57,773 nt of DNA from Paludibacteraceae bacterium (GCA_905235505.1 CAJOMJ010000004.1:1-57773), one strand, 5' to 3'; shown: positions 16,096-25,441, numbered from the stretch's first letter. Numbers and translations: made by a program. Notes: generated from the sequence alone by a model not told the origin.

Positions 16096-17439
16096 TTATT
16101 TCACTCCTCCGCCGAGAGCCTGATAGAGTTCCACTGTTCCCAATGCCCTGTCCAGCAGGTCTTGCAGTTGCGATGTCTGTGCATCAAGCAGTGCCTGTTG
16201 GGCATATATGACCTCCAAATAAGTGGTGGAGCCGTTGTTCATCAGTGACAGCGTATGCTCCATGGCCTTGGTGAGAGCCTCCACTTGCAGAGTATGCTGC
16301 GCATATTCCATTTCGGCTGTCTGACATTTGCGTAGTGCATTGTTCACTTCCGACCCTGCCGTCAGCATCTTCTGCTCAAACTGCAGCAATGCTTGCTCGT
16401 ATTGCGCTTTACTTATTTCATAGTTGGCTTTTATACCGCCATGTGCGAATATCGGCTGTACAAGCGACCCTATGAGTGAGGGTATGAATTTACCACTGAA
16501 TGCAGCTGATGCATCTATCTTGAGAGAAGGATAAAACATAGAGCGTGAGTACTGCACGCCGTAGAAGTATTGTTCGAGGTTATGCTCTGCTTGGCGCACA
16601 TCCGGACGGTTGGAGAGCAATTGTGCCGATACTCCCACCTGCAGTTCTGCCGGCGGAACCTGTTCCTCCAAGGTGCCGCGTGGAATAGGTTGAGGCGCCT
16701 GTTTGAGAATAAGGCACATCGCATTCTCCACGTCGCGTATTGCCTTCTGCAACTCGAAAACGCCTGCCTGTATTGCATAGCATGTCGCCTGCGTCTGCAT
16801 TACACTTACTTCGTTCATCATGCCCGCTTCCTTCATGAGGTCTATCACGCGCACCGTCTCCTGCCACTTGCGGGCGGTAGAGTCAGTGATAATCAGTTGC
16901 CTGTCAAGTATAAGGAGCTGAAAATATAGTGATGCTACAGTGGCTACTATCTGTGTCTGTGCAGCCTCACGGATATCTTGTGTCATGAGTAGGGCGGCAC
17001 CCGCCTTGCGTTTTTTGTTGAGTAGTTTGCCAAATAGATCTATCTCCCAGTCCATTGCAACGGGTATGGCATACCCCCAACCGTGTGAAGTCTCTGATAT
17101 GTTGTAGCCGCCTTTGGGTACAAATGTGAAGCCCGGCACAAATGCCAACTTGGAGGCTTTGTAAGCAGCTTCTGCCTGCTTGACTGTATATTCCAACGAC
17201 TTTAGGTCACTATTGCGCACAAGTGCCGTGTCAATAAGTGCCTGCAGTTGCGGATCGGTGAATAACTCTTTGTATGAGAGAGACGCAAGTGTGGCAGAAT
17301 CAACATTCTCGCTTATGTCCGTTCCGTATAGGTTCTCACCTGTGATATGTTCGGGGCGGGTGTACTTGCCGTATATGCCGCAGGAAGACATGACAACAGC
17401 AAGTATTATATATGATATTTTCTTTCTCATCTCTTTCAT
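16096..17439 (-). CDS. TolC/NodT-family outer-membrane efflux lipoprotein
   Basis: 447 aa. The signal ends VVMSSCG (lipobox Cys about residue 20), followed by two outer-membrane-efflux-protein repeats with long helices (DSATLASLSYKELFTDPQLQALIDTAL; LLSNRPDVRQAEHNL is the typical start of the second half). It forms the outer-membrane duct for the tripartite pump. Its ATG overlaps the adaptor stop by 4 nt. A 110-bp gap with repeated GTTATGATATAA motifs (15994 and 16022 regions) separates it from the pump. Confidence 0.92.
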   Translation of the reverse strand: MKEMRKKISYIILAVVMSSCGIYGKYTRPEHITGENLYGTDISENVDSATLASLSYKELFTDPQLQALIDTALVRNSDLKSLEYTVKQAEAAYKASKLAFVPGFTFVPKGGYNISETSHGWGYAIPVAMDWEIDLFGKLLNKKRKAGAALLMTQDIREAAQTQIVATVASLYFQLLILDRQLIITDSTARKWQETVRVIDLMKEAGMMNEVSVMQTQATCYAIQAGVFELQKAIRDVENAMCLILKQAPQPIPRGTLEEQVPPAELQVGVSAQLLSNRPDVRQAEHNLEQYFYGVQYSRSMFYPSLKIDASAAFSGKFIPSLIGSLVQPIFAHGGIKANYEISKAQYEQALLQFEQKMLTAGSEVNNALRKCQTAEMEYAQHTLQVEALTKAMEHTLSLMNNGSTTYLEVIYAQQALLDAQTSQLQDLLDRALGTVELYQALGGGVK

Positions 17440-18518
17440 TCTATTTGTTCTCCGTCTTTAACAAGTCCTGCACCTGAAGCAATAATACGGTCGCCTGCAC
17501 TGAGACCCGAGTTAACTATATATTGCCTGCCGTCAGGTAGGTTGCTGACATTTATCAGGGTTGATACGGCTTTGCCGTCGATTACGCGATAGCAGAATAT
17601 CTTGTTCTGTATCTCATAAGTGGCTTCCTGTGGTATAAGTATGACATCCTCTTTGACGGTTGGTACAAGCAGATTGCATGACCCGCCGGAGAGCAGTAGC
17701 CGCTCAGGATTGTCAAACACGCTACGCACACTGACTGCGCCTGTCTGCTTGTCAATCACTCCGCTTATACTCTCTATTCTGCCCGTGTGTGCATATTCCG
17801 AACCATCGGCGAGTCTGAGACCTACATCCGGCATCTGTCGTAGCGCATTCTCAAGTGAACCGTATTGTCTTGCTATTGCAAGCATCTGCGCCTCTGTCAT
17901 TGAGAAATATACATACATCTTCGAGTTGTCGCTCACGGTGGTCAAGGGTTGGGGCATCTGCGGGGATACAAGCGAACCTGCGCGATACGGCAACCGCCCG
18001 ACAACACCATTGCACGGAGCCTTGATAGTACAATAACTCAGGTTCTGCTTGGCATTGGTCACACCCGCCTGTGCCTGTGCAAGTGAGGCTTTGGCGGTAA
18101 GCAATTGGTTCTCGGCCACCTGTAGGTCGTATTTGGAAATAACCTTCTCCTCATATAGTTTCTGCTTGGAGGAATAAGTCAGTTCATTAGTCTTGACGAG
18201 TGCTTGGGCAGCCTCAACATTGGCTTCTGCCACTCGCAGTGCAGCCTCGAAATTGACGCGGTCAATCTCAAACAATGTTTGACCCTGTTTGACCTGTTGT
18301 CCTTCCGTAACGCATAGCTTGGTGATGAATCCGCCTATCTGCGGCAGTATGGATATGTCCTGCTTGCCTTGTATCGCAGCGGAGTAGGGGGTTGAGTAAC
18401 TTACGGATGAGGTCGAAACGGTCATTGTCTTGTATGACTTTCCACCGGTCTGATGTCCCGTTGGGGCACACGAAAAAAGAGCAACCGCAAAGGTCGCATA
18501 AAGCAAAGTTTTCTTCAT
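17436..18518 (-). CDS. RND periplasmic adaptor (membrane fusion) lipoprotein
   Basis: 360 aa. Signal MKKTLLYATFAVALFSC with lipid Cys at 17; then a barrel-sandwich/lipoyl half (QGKQDISILPQIGGFI), an alpha hairpin rich in Ala (about 75-150), NGVVGRLPYRAGSLVSPQMP returning through the lipoyl fold, and beta-barrel plus membrane-proximal domains. It couples pump and channel. First gene of the operon; the order adaptor - channel - pump differs from the more common adaptor - pump - channel. Confidence 0.92.
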   Translation of the reverse strand: MKKTLLYATFAVALFSCAPTGHQTGGKSYKTMTVSTSSVSYSTPYSAAIQGKQDISILPQIGGFITKLCVTEGQQVKQGQTLFEIDRVNFEAALRVAEANVEAAQALVKTNELTYSSKQKLYEEKVISKYDLQVAENQLLTAKASLAQAQAGVTNAKQNLSYCTIKAPCNGVVGRLPYRAGSLVSPQMPQPLTTVSDNSKMYVYFSMTEAQMLAIARQYGSLENALRQMPDVGLRLADGSEYAHTGRIESISGVIDKQTGAVSVRSVFDNPERLLLSGGSCNLLVPTVKEDVILIPQEATYEIQNKIFCYRVIDGKAVSTLINVSNLPDGRQYIVNSGLSAGDRIIASGAGLVKDGEQIE

Positions 18519-18565
18519 TGGGATATTAAAGATATAGTATTATAAACCAAATGTTAACCCCTGAG

Positions 18566-18575
18566 GGCATATGCC
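18566..18575. promoter_or_regulatory. palindrome in the efflux-operon leader (possible operator)
   Basis: GGCATATGCC is a perfect 10-bp palindrome, with near-symmetric flanks (AGGGCATATGCCTT), lying between the promoter (18642-18672) and the adaptor ATG at 18518. No regulator gene is adjacent, so a regulatory role is inference only. Confidence 0.3.
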
Positions 18576-18641
18576 TTAACTAATGGTTCTTATAGATTCA
18601 CACCATGATTTTGGCTACGGGCACAATCACCAAAACGGCTG

Positions 18642-18672
18642 CAAAGGTACAACTTTTTTCCGACATCACAAA
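18642..18672 (-). promoter_or_regulatory. promoter of the RND efflux operon
   Basis: Minus-strand TTTG (18672-18669) then TACCTTTG (18649-18642) at standard spacing. The leader to the adaptor ATG is about 120 nt and contains the palindrome at 18566-18575. Confidence 0.65.
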
Positions 18673-18813
18673 ATCTTTCTCCGATGTTTTTTCTCTCTAA
18701 TCTCACTTTCCTGTTATTTGGCACGGAATTTGTTGCTGTTTTTAAGTCAATTATAGTCTGTTCTCGCTCATTGCGGAACATACTCGTTTTTATCATACTT
18801 AATATATAGCTGT

Positions 18814-19203
18814 CTGAAACGTATATCTTACATATTGCTGCTCGCTCTCTTGCCCGTGTTCCTGTATGCTCAGGAAGATGTTCAGCCGCGTCCTCACAGA
18901 ACACCCGAGGAGATAGCGCAGAAACAGACCGAGCGTCTCGGGCGTGACCTTCAGCTGACTCCCGAGCAGCGTGATACTATATACAAGATTAACCTTAAGT
19001 ATATAAGCATGCGTTCCGAAAACGAGACAAGAGACTCTACCGAGAGCCGTATATCCCGTATGATTGCCGAGTTGATGCCGCTACTCACCGATGAGCAGAA
19101 AGAGGCTTATGTGCAGTTCCTGAGGGAGATAGGTCCCAAGCGGCAGAACGCCACCCGTATGCGTGCCGCTGAAGCAGCAGAGGTCGCCGCGAGTGAACAA
19201 TGA
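18814..19203 (+). CDS. Spy/CpxP-like small secreted protein, probable CTG start
   Basis: About 130 aa. A signal peptide (LKRISYILLLALLPVFLYAQ) is complete only if translation starts at the CTG at 18814, where CTG-AAA-CGT replaces the expected ATG-AAA-CGT. The next candidate is TTG at 18835, which would drop the basic n-region. The mature part is helical and charged with the LTPEQRDTIYKINLKY motif of the LTxxQ/DUF4890 type seen in periplasmic Spy-like chaperones, and a second half-motif, LLTDEQKEAYVQF. It ends tail to tail with the PAP2 gene, 2 bp between stops. Confidence 0.65.
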   Translation: MKRISYILLLALLPVFLYAQEDVQPRPHRTPEEIAQKQTERLGRDLQLTPEQRDTIYKINLKYISMRSENETRDSTESRISRMIAELMPLLTDEQKEAYVQFLREIGPKRQNATRMRAAEAAEVAASEQ

Positions 19204-19205
19204 AA

Positions 19206-19877
19206 TCAGACTATCGCACAGATTGTCAAACTGAGAATAAATACCGCCGGAAGAGCGTATTCCAACCATGAGGGCGAGACCTGTGTCTCGCCTTTCTTTA
19301 TTATACCTGTCTTGCAGAGTATGAAACATATCGGCAATACGATGACTGTCGCAAGCAGTAGCCCTGCAATGATATCCCCCGGGTAATGCACTCCGAGATA
19401 CATGCGGCTCCAGCAGTTCATCGCAACCCACAGCATCAGGGGCAGGGTAGTGCGCCAATCGCGCCATATAAGTGAGAAAAGCAGTGCTATGGCGAAAGAA
19501 TCGGCGGCATGCGAACTCGGAAATCCGTACTTACCCCCTCTGTAACCGTTTACAATATGCAATATCCCGCTTAACCCCTCTTCTCTCGTCGGGCGAGGGC
19601 GGCATATCACATGCTTGAGAGTATGTGACAGCCAGTCTGCAAGACCAAACGCCGTCACCAATGCTATGAGAATGCAGACAACGATTATAATTCTCTTGCC
19701 CTCTTTCTTCTGTATCCCGTATCGCCATACCAACAGAAACACCATCACTGCATACATGGCAATCCACGTGTATTTCTGCGACACGTTCCAGAGAAACGTA
19801 TCAAGAAACGTGTTGTGCCAACCATTGATTGCAAGCAGCAACGATGTGTCTAAATTATTTAGTTGTTCGATGACCAT
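19206..19877 (-). CDS. PAP2-superfamily membrane phosphatase
   Basis: 223 aa from the ATG at 19877; the more upstream ATG at 19913 lies inside the -7 box and cannot be used. Six hydrophobic segments and the three phosphatase motifs: KHVICRPRP (KxxxxxxRP-type), PSSHAAD, and SRMYLGVHYPGD with the catalytic His. Likely a lipid phosphatase such as undecaprenyl-diphosphate or phosphatidylglycerophosphate phosphatase; the substrate cannot be told from sequence. Confidence 0.9.
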   Translation of the reverse strand: MVIEQLNNLDTSLLLAINGWHNTFLDTFLWNVSQKYTWIAMYAVMVFLLVWRYGIQKKEGKRIIIVVCILIALVTAFGLADWLSHTLKHVICRPRPTREEGLSGILHIVNGYRGGKYGFPSSHAADSFAIALLFSLIWRDWRTTLPLMLWVAMNCWSRMYLGVHYPGDIIAGLLLATVIVLPICFILCKTGIIKKGETQVSPSWLEYALPAVFILSLTICAIV

Positions 19878-19910
19878 TATGATGACCATTATTTTGAATA
19901 ATTGAGACTG

Positions 19911-19942
19911 CAAAAATACATCATTAATTTTGATTGGACAAA
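19911..19942 (-). promoter_or_regulatory. promoter of the PAP2 gene
   Basis: Minus-strand TTTG (19942-19939) and TATTTTTG (19918-19911). It is divergent from, and only about 17 bp away from, the promoter of the vWA/tubulin-like operon. Confidence 0.6.
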
Positions 19943-19958
19943 AAAATAATGTATTTAC

Positions 19959-19989
19959 TTGTGCATGTTAAAAATATATACTATCTTTG
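19959..19989 (+). promoter_or_regulatory. promoter of the vWA/tubulin-like operon
   Basis: TTG (19959-19961) followed by TATCTTTG (19982-19989), 20 nt between, a strong match to the Bacteroidota consensus. The predicted start is near 19995, giving a ~500-nt leader before the vWA ATG at 20499. Confidence 0.7.
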
Positions 19990-19994
19990 CAGCC

Positions 19995-20456
19995 GAATCT
20001 AACGCCGTACTATTATTCAAAAGGTAGAATAATTAATTATATTAATTATTTGTCTGGAAGATAATGGTATTGTGATGGGTTGGATTTTCACATGTATGTA
20101 GGATTACATATTTTGTGGTTGGAATCTGTGGAGACTGCGAAGTGTCGCGAAATGTTGAAACAGAACATTATTATAGTAATGGCGTTTATTGACGCTTTGT
20201 ATTTGACTGAAAGCTTAGCAACTTTAAAGGTTAGATAGTACAAAGTAACAATAGATGCTTACGGATATGATTATAACCATCGCGTTCTGCGATGTATATA
20301 CGGCAAATGATGATGTCGTATATATTGGAATTATCATATCAGCGTAGGTTTCATTGTTGTTTGTTAATCTAACGGTATGTTAAGGCCTCAGTCGGGTAAA
20401 CAACAGCGAGGTCTACGTTTGTTTTTATATATAGCTAATGTGGAATATGTCAATAG
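19995..20456 (+). ncRNA. long structured 5' leader (possible cis-regulatory RNA or small RNA)
   Basis: No open frame of useful length. Hairpins seen by eye: CATCGC/GCGATG with a 5-nt loop (20278-20294); immediately after it a 10-bp stem ATATACGGCA/TGTCGTATAT with an 8-nt loop (20296-20323); and GGCCTC/GAGGTC (20384-20413), closed further by CGTAG (20343-20347) with CTACG (20413-20417). The last stem is followed by TTTGTTTTT (20418-20426), which could be a terminator or attenuator. It matches no riboswitch class I know. Confidence 0.45.
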
Positions 20457-20498
20457 ATGGCATTCAAAACAGAGTATTTACATAAAAACAAACGAAAT

Positions 20499-21620
20499 AT
20501 GAAAAGACCTATTTTATCACTATTATTTATTTTTGCTATTTCATTCTCCGGTTATGCCCAGTTGCGTAAGTCGGAGCATTGGATATTTGTGTGGGATGTA
20601 ACATTGTCAATGTACGGCTACAATAATGAAAAGGATACTAAGTCTTTGTTTCCTGGGGCATTGGAATATTTGAGTTCACCGCGAAAAGAATATGTTGACA
20701 AAAAAAACATAAGCGACATGAAGGGAGGTATATATATCGAAAAATATGATATATATGACAAAGTGAAAAATGTATTGACGGAACGGATAATGCAGATAGA
20801 CGAGGATGAACTCGGTGAGATAAGTTTAATTCTATTCAATAACAAAGTTCTTGATATTTATACTGTGAGTGCGACAGCTAAAGGCAAAAATGATATATGT
20901 GCATACATAGAGAAATACAGCAATTTGCAACTTACCCGTACAAATATTCAGACGTCACTTGTTTCGGCAATGAATTTGGCAATCGAGACACGAGATGACA
21001 GAAATATTATAATGTTATTGACAGACGGTGACCATAATATGAAACAACCGTCAAAACAGGAATTCTATAATACGTTAGACGAATTTTGCAGTTTTGCAGA
21101 GCCTAATGATGCATATTTGTTTTACGTAATGCTTACAGATTTTGCATTGGAGAAGGATCCGGCGATGCTTCCATATTTGGAAGCATGCAAGAGGATAAAG
21201 GTTATTCCTCCTGATGAAGAGTTGCGTCTTCCTGTGAATGTTCAGTTTAGTGGTTCAATCCTGTATAATCTGCAGGATGAGGGTGAAAATACCGATTTTG
21301 ATATATCAGTGGAAACTGGGGGGGATTTACCTGATTCTTATCGTTTGCGGACGGTGTGCGAGTCTAATGATTATTTCGAAGTTGATACCGTCGGGCAGAA
21401 GCCGATAGATGGCAAACTGAAAGTTGCAGTGCGACTGAAAGAAGGAGTAACCGTGCGTGATTTGGAGCAAGCATTCCCTCGTACGTACAATAAGAAACTG
21501 AATATACATATAGAACCGGTTGAGAATGACCCGTATGTGGTATTGCTGAATGAAGACTGCCAATTAGAGGTGGTTAACAAGGCTGAGAGAACAATGATAA
21601 TTCGTATAAATCAAAAGTAA
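20499..21620 (+). CDS. secreted von Willebrand factor A domain protein
   Basis: 373 aa from the ATG at 20499, which gives a clean signal peptide (MKRPILSLLFIFAISFSGYA|Q); an in-frame ATG 14 codons upstream adds only basic residues. The vWA domain starts at once: HWIFVWDVTLSMYG has a DxTxS form of the metal-ion-dependent adhesion site (D33, T35, S37), a later Thr lies in LTRTNIQTSL, and NIIMLLTDGDHN is the third MIDAS segment. A beta-rich C-terminal domain (about 255-373) is unassigned. No lipobox, so probably periplasmic. First gene of the tubulin-like operon. Confidence 0.8.
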   Translation: MKRPILSLLFIFAISFSGYAQLRKSEHWIFVWDVTLSMYGYNNEKDTKSLFPGALEYLSSPRKEYVDKKNISDMKGGIYIEKYDIYDKVKNVLTERIMQIDEDELGEISLILFNNKVLDIYTVSATAKGKNDICAYIEKYSNLQLTRTNIQTSLVSAMNLAIETRDDRNIIMLLTDGDHNMKQPSKQEFYNTLDEFCSFAEPNDAYLFYVMLTDFALEKDPAMLPYLEACKRIKVIPPDEELRLPVNVQFSGSILYNLQDEGENTDFDISVETGGDLPDSYRLRTVCESNDYFEVDTVGQKPIDGKLKVAVRLKEGVTVRDLEQAFPRTYNKKLNIHIEPVENDPYVVLLNEDCQLEVVNKAERTMIIRINQK

Positions 21621-21629
21621 CTTGAGAAA

Positions 21630-22568
21630 ATGAAAAGCCGCACATTTTTTTTGTTATGTATCATAACTGTGGTATGCAGTTGTGAGAGAGTTGAAGATGC
21701 TATTGAGCATGCAGGAGAATTGAACTTCGGCAAGGCGGAATATGTAAGAGGTTGGTGGTTGGGACTTAAACCAAAGAATCCGTTGTTGACAGATACAATA
21801 TTTTTCGATTACGAGAATATGGAAGCGGGCGCTCCCGTTGTCTTTGAGTTGGTTTCGCAGAGCGGTGCTCAAATGAATAATGCCGAGTTGTGTGTACTTA
21901 AAGAAAGTGAGACGGGCATTGACACGGTCTGGTGCAGAGATAACTGTTTTACCGTGGTGCCACCGCAAGAGAGTGTAATAATAGGTTTGAGATTTAAGGA
22001 TGGTGAAAAAAGTGATAATTACGGCTGGACATTGCGAGTGCGTGATGCCGGAAATGTGGAGCGTCTTGTATTTCCGGAAGGCAATGTGTCAACAAAAGAT
22101 AATGAGAATCCTGCTGTACTTACCTTTAAAGCTCAGTTGACCAAACATTTGAATACTGCCCGTACGGTGACTGATACGATTCTGATATTAATAATATTGT
22201 TTCTGTCGCTCTGGATATTGCTGTTGCGTTATTTGGTGTTTGACCGTTTCGGAATGAAAAAACTCATAATAGAGGACAAGAGTTCAGAGCACAAGATTGA
22301 GATACGCGGTGCGTTGTCGTTGTGCCTGACAGCCAAACAACAAAAACAGCGTGTATGGGAAAGAGTCTTTGTGGGCAAGCGTTTGTATTATGTGAATGAT
22401 TATTTTGAAGATGGTGATATATTGATAACTCCGCGTAATAAGAAGACTGTGAAGTTGAAGGCAGCGGACGAATACAACTTGTCGCAATACACAATATCAA
22501 AAGATGATGAAAATCCGCTTCAATTGTATAACAGCAAACATGCGAAGATGGATTTGCATATAGTATGA
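21630..22568 (+). CDS. lipoprotein-like single-pass membrane protein, unknown
   Basis: 312 aa, 9 bp after the vWA gene. Signal with possible lipobox (ITVVCSC, Cys 18), an outer domain of about 165 residues, one TM helix (about 185-206, TILILIILFLSLWILLLRYL) and a basic ~105-residue C-terminal domain predicted to be cytoplasmic (IEDKSSEHKIEIRGALSL...). No family recognised. If the lipobox is used it would be anchored at both ends of its outer domain. Topology makes it a candidate link between the vWA protein outside and the tubulin-like protein inside. Confidence 0.7.
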   Translation: MKSRTFFLLCIITVVCSCERVEDAIEHAGELNFGKAEYVRGWWLGLKPKNPLLTDTIFFDYENMEAGAPVVFELVSQSGAQMNNAELCVLKESETGIDTVWCRDNCFTVVPPQESVIIGLRFKDGEKSDNYGWTLRVRDAGNVERLVFPEGNVSTKDNENPAVLTFKAQLTKHLNTARTVTDTILILIILFLSLWILLLRYLVFDRFGMKKLIIEDKSSEHKIEIRGALSLCLTAKQQKQRVWERVFVGKRLYYVNDYFEDGDILITPRNKKTVKLKAADEYNLSQYTISKDDENPLQLYNSKHAKMDLHIV

Positions 22569-22627
22569 CATGAATATATTTGTCAAATATTGAAAATGAA
22601 ATTAATCCAACAAAATATATAAACAAT

Positions 22628-25420
22628 ATGAGAACAAAATTAAGAAAGACCTTCTATATCGGCTTAGGAGGCACGGGTATGAATACTATCCTTCGTACCA
22701 AGAAAATGTTTGTTGATAATTATGGTGGAAAAGTTCCGCCCATGATTGGTTTTTTGGGAATAGACACGGATGGAGGAGTGTATGATAAGAAATTGCAAGC
22801 CAAAGATGGTTCTGATGTAGTGCTTGAGCGATTTGAGCAATGCTCTATCAGTGTAAGAAACCCGATAGATTATTACAACGCAAACCGCAGGCAACTATCA
22901 TGGCTGCCTGAGAACAATGTACGGATGATTCAGAATCTTGACAAAGGTGCAGGTCAGGTTCGTACCAATGGTCGTTTGGCACTGATTAATAACATTACGA
23001 ATGTTAAGACTTCCATTTCAAATGTATATGCACAGATAAGCAGTAATATAATTATTGACAATCCTATATATGAGTTGATGCCGGATAATGTGGTTGATGT
23101 TCACATTGTTTTCAGTATATGTGGCGGAACTGGCTGCGGAACATTTTTGGATTTGGCATATTTGCTGAGGAGTATGTATAATTCAGGTCCCCGCGGTGTG
23201 AATATATGCGGATATGGTGTATTGCCGAATGTGTTCCATGAGATGAACAAGGTAGGTAATGCTATGGCAAAGACCAAGCCCAATGCATACGCGGCCATAC
23301 AGGATCTTGACTTTCTGATGCATCTGGGTACCAATGACAAAGCGGTTCATTTTGACTGGATAAGTGCCGAATACGATGCAAAAGAACCCCCGTTTGATGC
23401 CTTCTTCTTTATTGATAACAAGAATGACAACAATATAGTTTATAGTCATGTTGACAATCTTGCAGAAATGATAAGTCTGGCATTGGTAAGCGCAGCGGGT
23501 CAGATAGGTACTGAAACAGCAAGCATCACCGATAATGTGGAGAAATGCATGATAGAAGGTGATTTGGACGTTCAGAATAAGAGGGCTTGGGCATCATGTA
23601 TAGGTGCGAGTCAGATAGTATTCCGAGGGAGTGAGTTGGCAAAGGTATATGGTTTGCTTGTAAAGCAGCGTATCATACAAAGAATGCTTAACGCTTGCAA
23701 GAGTGGTGACGAGGAAGCTAACCGTTGGATAGATCTTCCTGAAGTAAATATTCGCGAAAACAAAGGTCAGGACAATGTTATCAATTTCCTTTGCTCGTCA
23801 ACTGTAAAAGACTTTGACATTGATGACAAGGAAGCTTTGCGTCCTGAACCTATAGTGGATGATTTCCAGAAACGCACATTGGAGCAGGTGGCAAGAATGT
23901 CACAGAAGAATCTTCTGGAGCTTCAGGAACGCGTACAAGCACAACTAACTGCTGAAGTACACAAATTGCTTTCTATTGGTGATTGCGGTGTAACTTACGC
24001 AGATGATACATTGTTAGGCATAACCCGTCAACTGAATTTGTTTACTGATGAGATGACTCACGAAAAAGAAGAGTTGGAAGACAGTATCTCAGGAATTGAA
24101 GCCAAACAGAAAGCTGCAATAGAAGAACTGAAGAGGTATGCTGACAAGAAGTTAAAATTTAATAGCAAACTTCAGGAGCGTATAGACGATGTAAAGCAGA
24201 TTACGAAGAATCTGATCAGGACGAAGATAGAGATTATACGCCGCGTAAGTGCTATACAATTCTTTAACGGATTGCTCGTAAAAGTTGAGGGAGAGTATCA
24301 GCGTGTAATAAACATAAAGCAGATGTTGCAAAAACAAGCTGATGAAATATCGCAGGAACTGACGCGCAGGAAGAATCAGAGTACATCTCTTAACACGGTT
24401 GAGGTGGATTTGTCGGAAGAATCGTGGGATTTGATTAAAGTATCGGATGAGACTCTTGTGATTTCCGAGTTCATACAGAATCTTCCCTCAAAGAATTTGT
24501 ATTATCTGAATGATTCAGCCGAGTTGTCTCTTGCTCTGAATAAATATGCAGAGCAACTTCCGGTATATAAACAATGGGAAGAAAAGACCATAGATGACGT
24601 AATTAACGAGAAGACCGACGAGCAGTTCATGCAGATAGTGAAGCGTGCGATGGACAAGGCTATGCCGTTTATGAAGATTAATGGTCATGGCAAACTTACC
24701 ACTCGCGGAAAGAAAGAAGTACAACAGGCAATCAACCGATATTATTTTGTTTGTCTTCCGGACAGCAAGAACAGTCGTTTCACAAAGAATAATAATTTCA
24801 AGAAGATGAATGACAGTACGCTGAATGTGTCGTTTACTTCCACAGGCTTGAACGACCGCATTATTATTTATCGTCAGGACGGCACAGTGCCTGCATTTGC
24901 AATAGACGGAGTAGAACTTTACGAGCGTGAGGGCGGTAGGAGCGATACAAACTTCCACTTCGACTTGAATATTGAGCAGCGAATGAAAGACGAGCACTAT
25001 CAGATGATGCCGAAGGAGTCGTCAGATGATGCTTTGGCATATTGGGTAACCGGTTTGATATTCGGACTGATAAAATATGATGAGCAGAAGCGAACATATT
25101 TCTATTATGACGAGGAGAACGGTGATCCTATGGATAATTGCTGGTATAACACAGGTGAGCACTACCGTGATCAGGCGTTCAATTTCTTTGACAGAAATCT
25201 CAAGACAATTCAAGGGAGATTTGAGGACCTGATAGATGAGAAAATCAACAATATGGGTAAAGATAATTACAAGCTGTTGATAGCAGATGTCCGTCAGAAT
25301 TATGTTGAGAAGTATTCACAAGTGCCCGTTCAGTTCAAGTCAAATACAAGGAATCAGACACCTGTAAAAGAGTTGATGCAGCGAGAGGTTACTTATGTAA
25401 AGAAAGAGTTGGGGAAATAA
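22628..25420 (+). CDS. tubulin-like protein (Tubulin_2 / FtsZ-like family)
   Basis: 930 aa from the ATG at 22628 (a TTG 16 codons earlier is less likely). Begins RKTFYIGLGGTGMNT, the N-terminal glycine loop of a Rossmann-type GTPase, and has SICGGTGCGTFLDLAYLL (about residues 162-179), the tubulin/FtsZ signature GGGTGS/T in CGGTGCGT form. A long coiled coil (about 475-580) follows, then a ~350-residue C-terminal region. It is much larger than FtsZ (about 400 aa) and belongs with the 'tubulin-like' family PF13809. Probably a cytoplasmic polymer-forming GTPase. A vWA gene is upstream and a protease gene follows 21 bp downstream. Confidence 0.8.
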   Translation: MRTKLRKTFYIGLGGTGMNTILRTKKMFVDNYGGKVPPMIGFLGIDTDGGVYDKKLQAKDGSDVVLERFEQCSISVRNPIDYYNANRRQLSWLPENNVRMIQNLDKGAGQVRTNGRLALINNITNVKTSISNVYAQISSNIIIDNPIYELMPDNVVDVHIVFSICGGTGCGTFLDLAYLLRSMYNSGPRGVNICGYGVLPNVFHEMNKVGNAMAKTKPNAYAAIQDLDFLMHLGTNDKAVHFDWISAEYDAKEPPFDAFFFIDNKNDNNIVYSHVDNLAEMISLALVSAAGQIGTETASITDNVEKCMIEGDLDVQNKRAWASCIGASQIVFRGSELAKVYGLLVKQRIIQRMLNACKSGDEEANRWIDLPEVNIRENKGQDNVINFLCSSTVKDFDIDDKEALRPEPIVDDFQKRTLEQVARMSQKNLLELQERVQAQLTAEVHKLLSIGDCGVTYADDTLLGITRQLNLFTDEMTHEKEELEDSISGIEAKQKAAIEELKRYADKKLKFNSKLQERIDDVKQITKNLIRTKIEIIRRVSAIQFFNGLLVKVEGEYQRVINIKQMLQKQADEISQELTRRKNQSTSLNTVEVDLSEESWDLIKVSDETLVISEFIQNLPSKNLYYLNDSAELSLALNKYAEQLPVYKQWEEKTIDDVINEKTDEQFMQIVKRAMDKAMPFMKINGHGKLTTRGKKEVQQAINRYYFVCLPDSKNSRFTKNNNFKKMNDSTLNVSFTSTGLNDRIIIYRQDGTVPAFAIDGVELYEREGGRSDTNFHFDLNIEQRMKDEHYQMMPKESSDDALAYWVTGLIFGLIKYDEQKRTYFYYDEENGDPMDNCWYNTGEHYRDQAFNFFDRNLKTIQGRFEDLIDEKINNMGKDNYKLLIADVRQNYVEKYSQVPVQFKSNTRNQTPVKELMQREVTYVKKELGK

Positions 25421-25441
25421 AGGTCTAAAAAGATTATTGAT

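Noticed and set aside
20343-20417. Known riboswitch (B12, c-di-GMP, preQ1) in the vWA leader
   Set aside because: Stem present, but none of the conserved core sequences of these classes were found.
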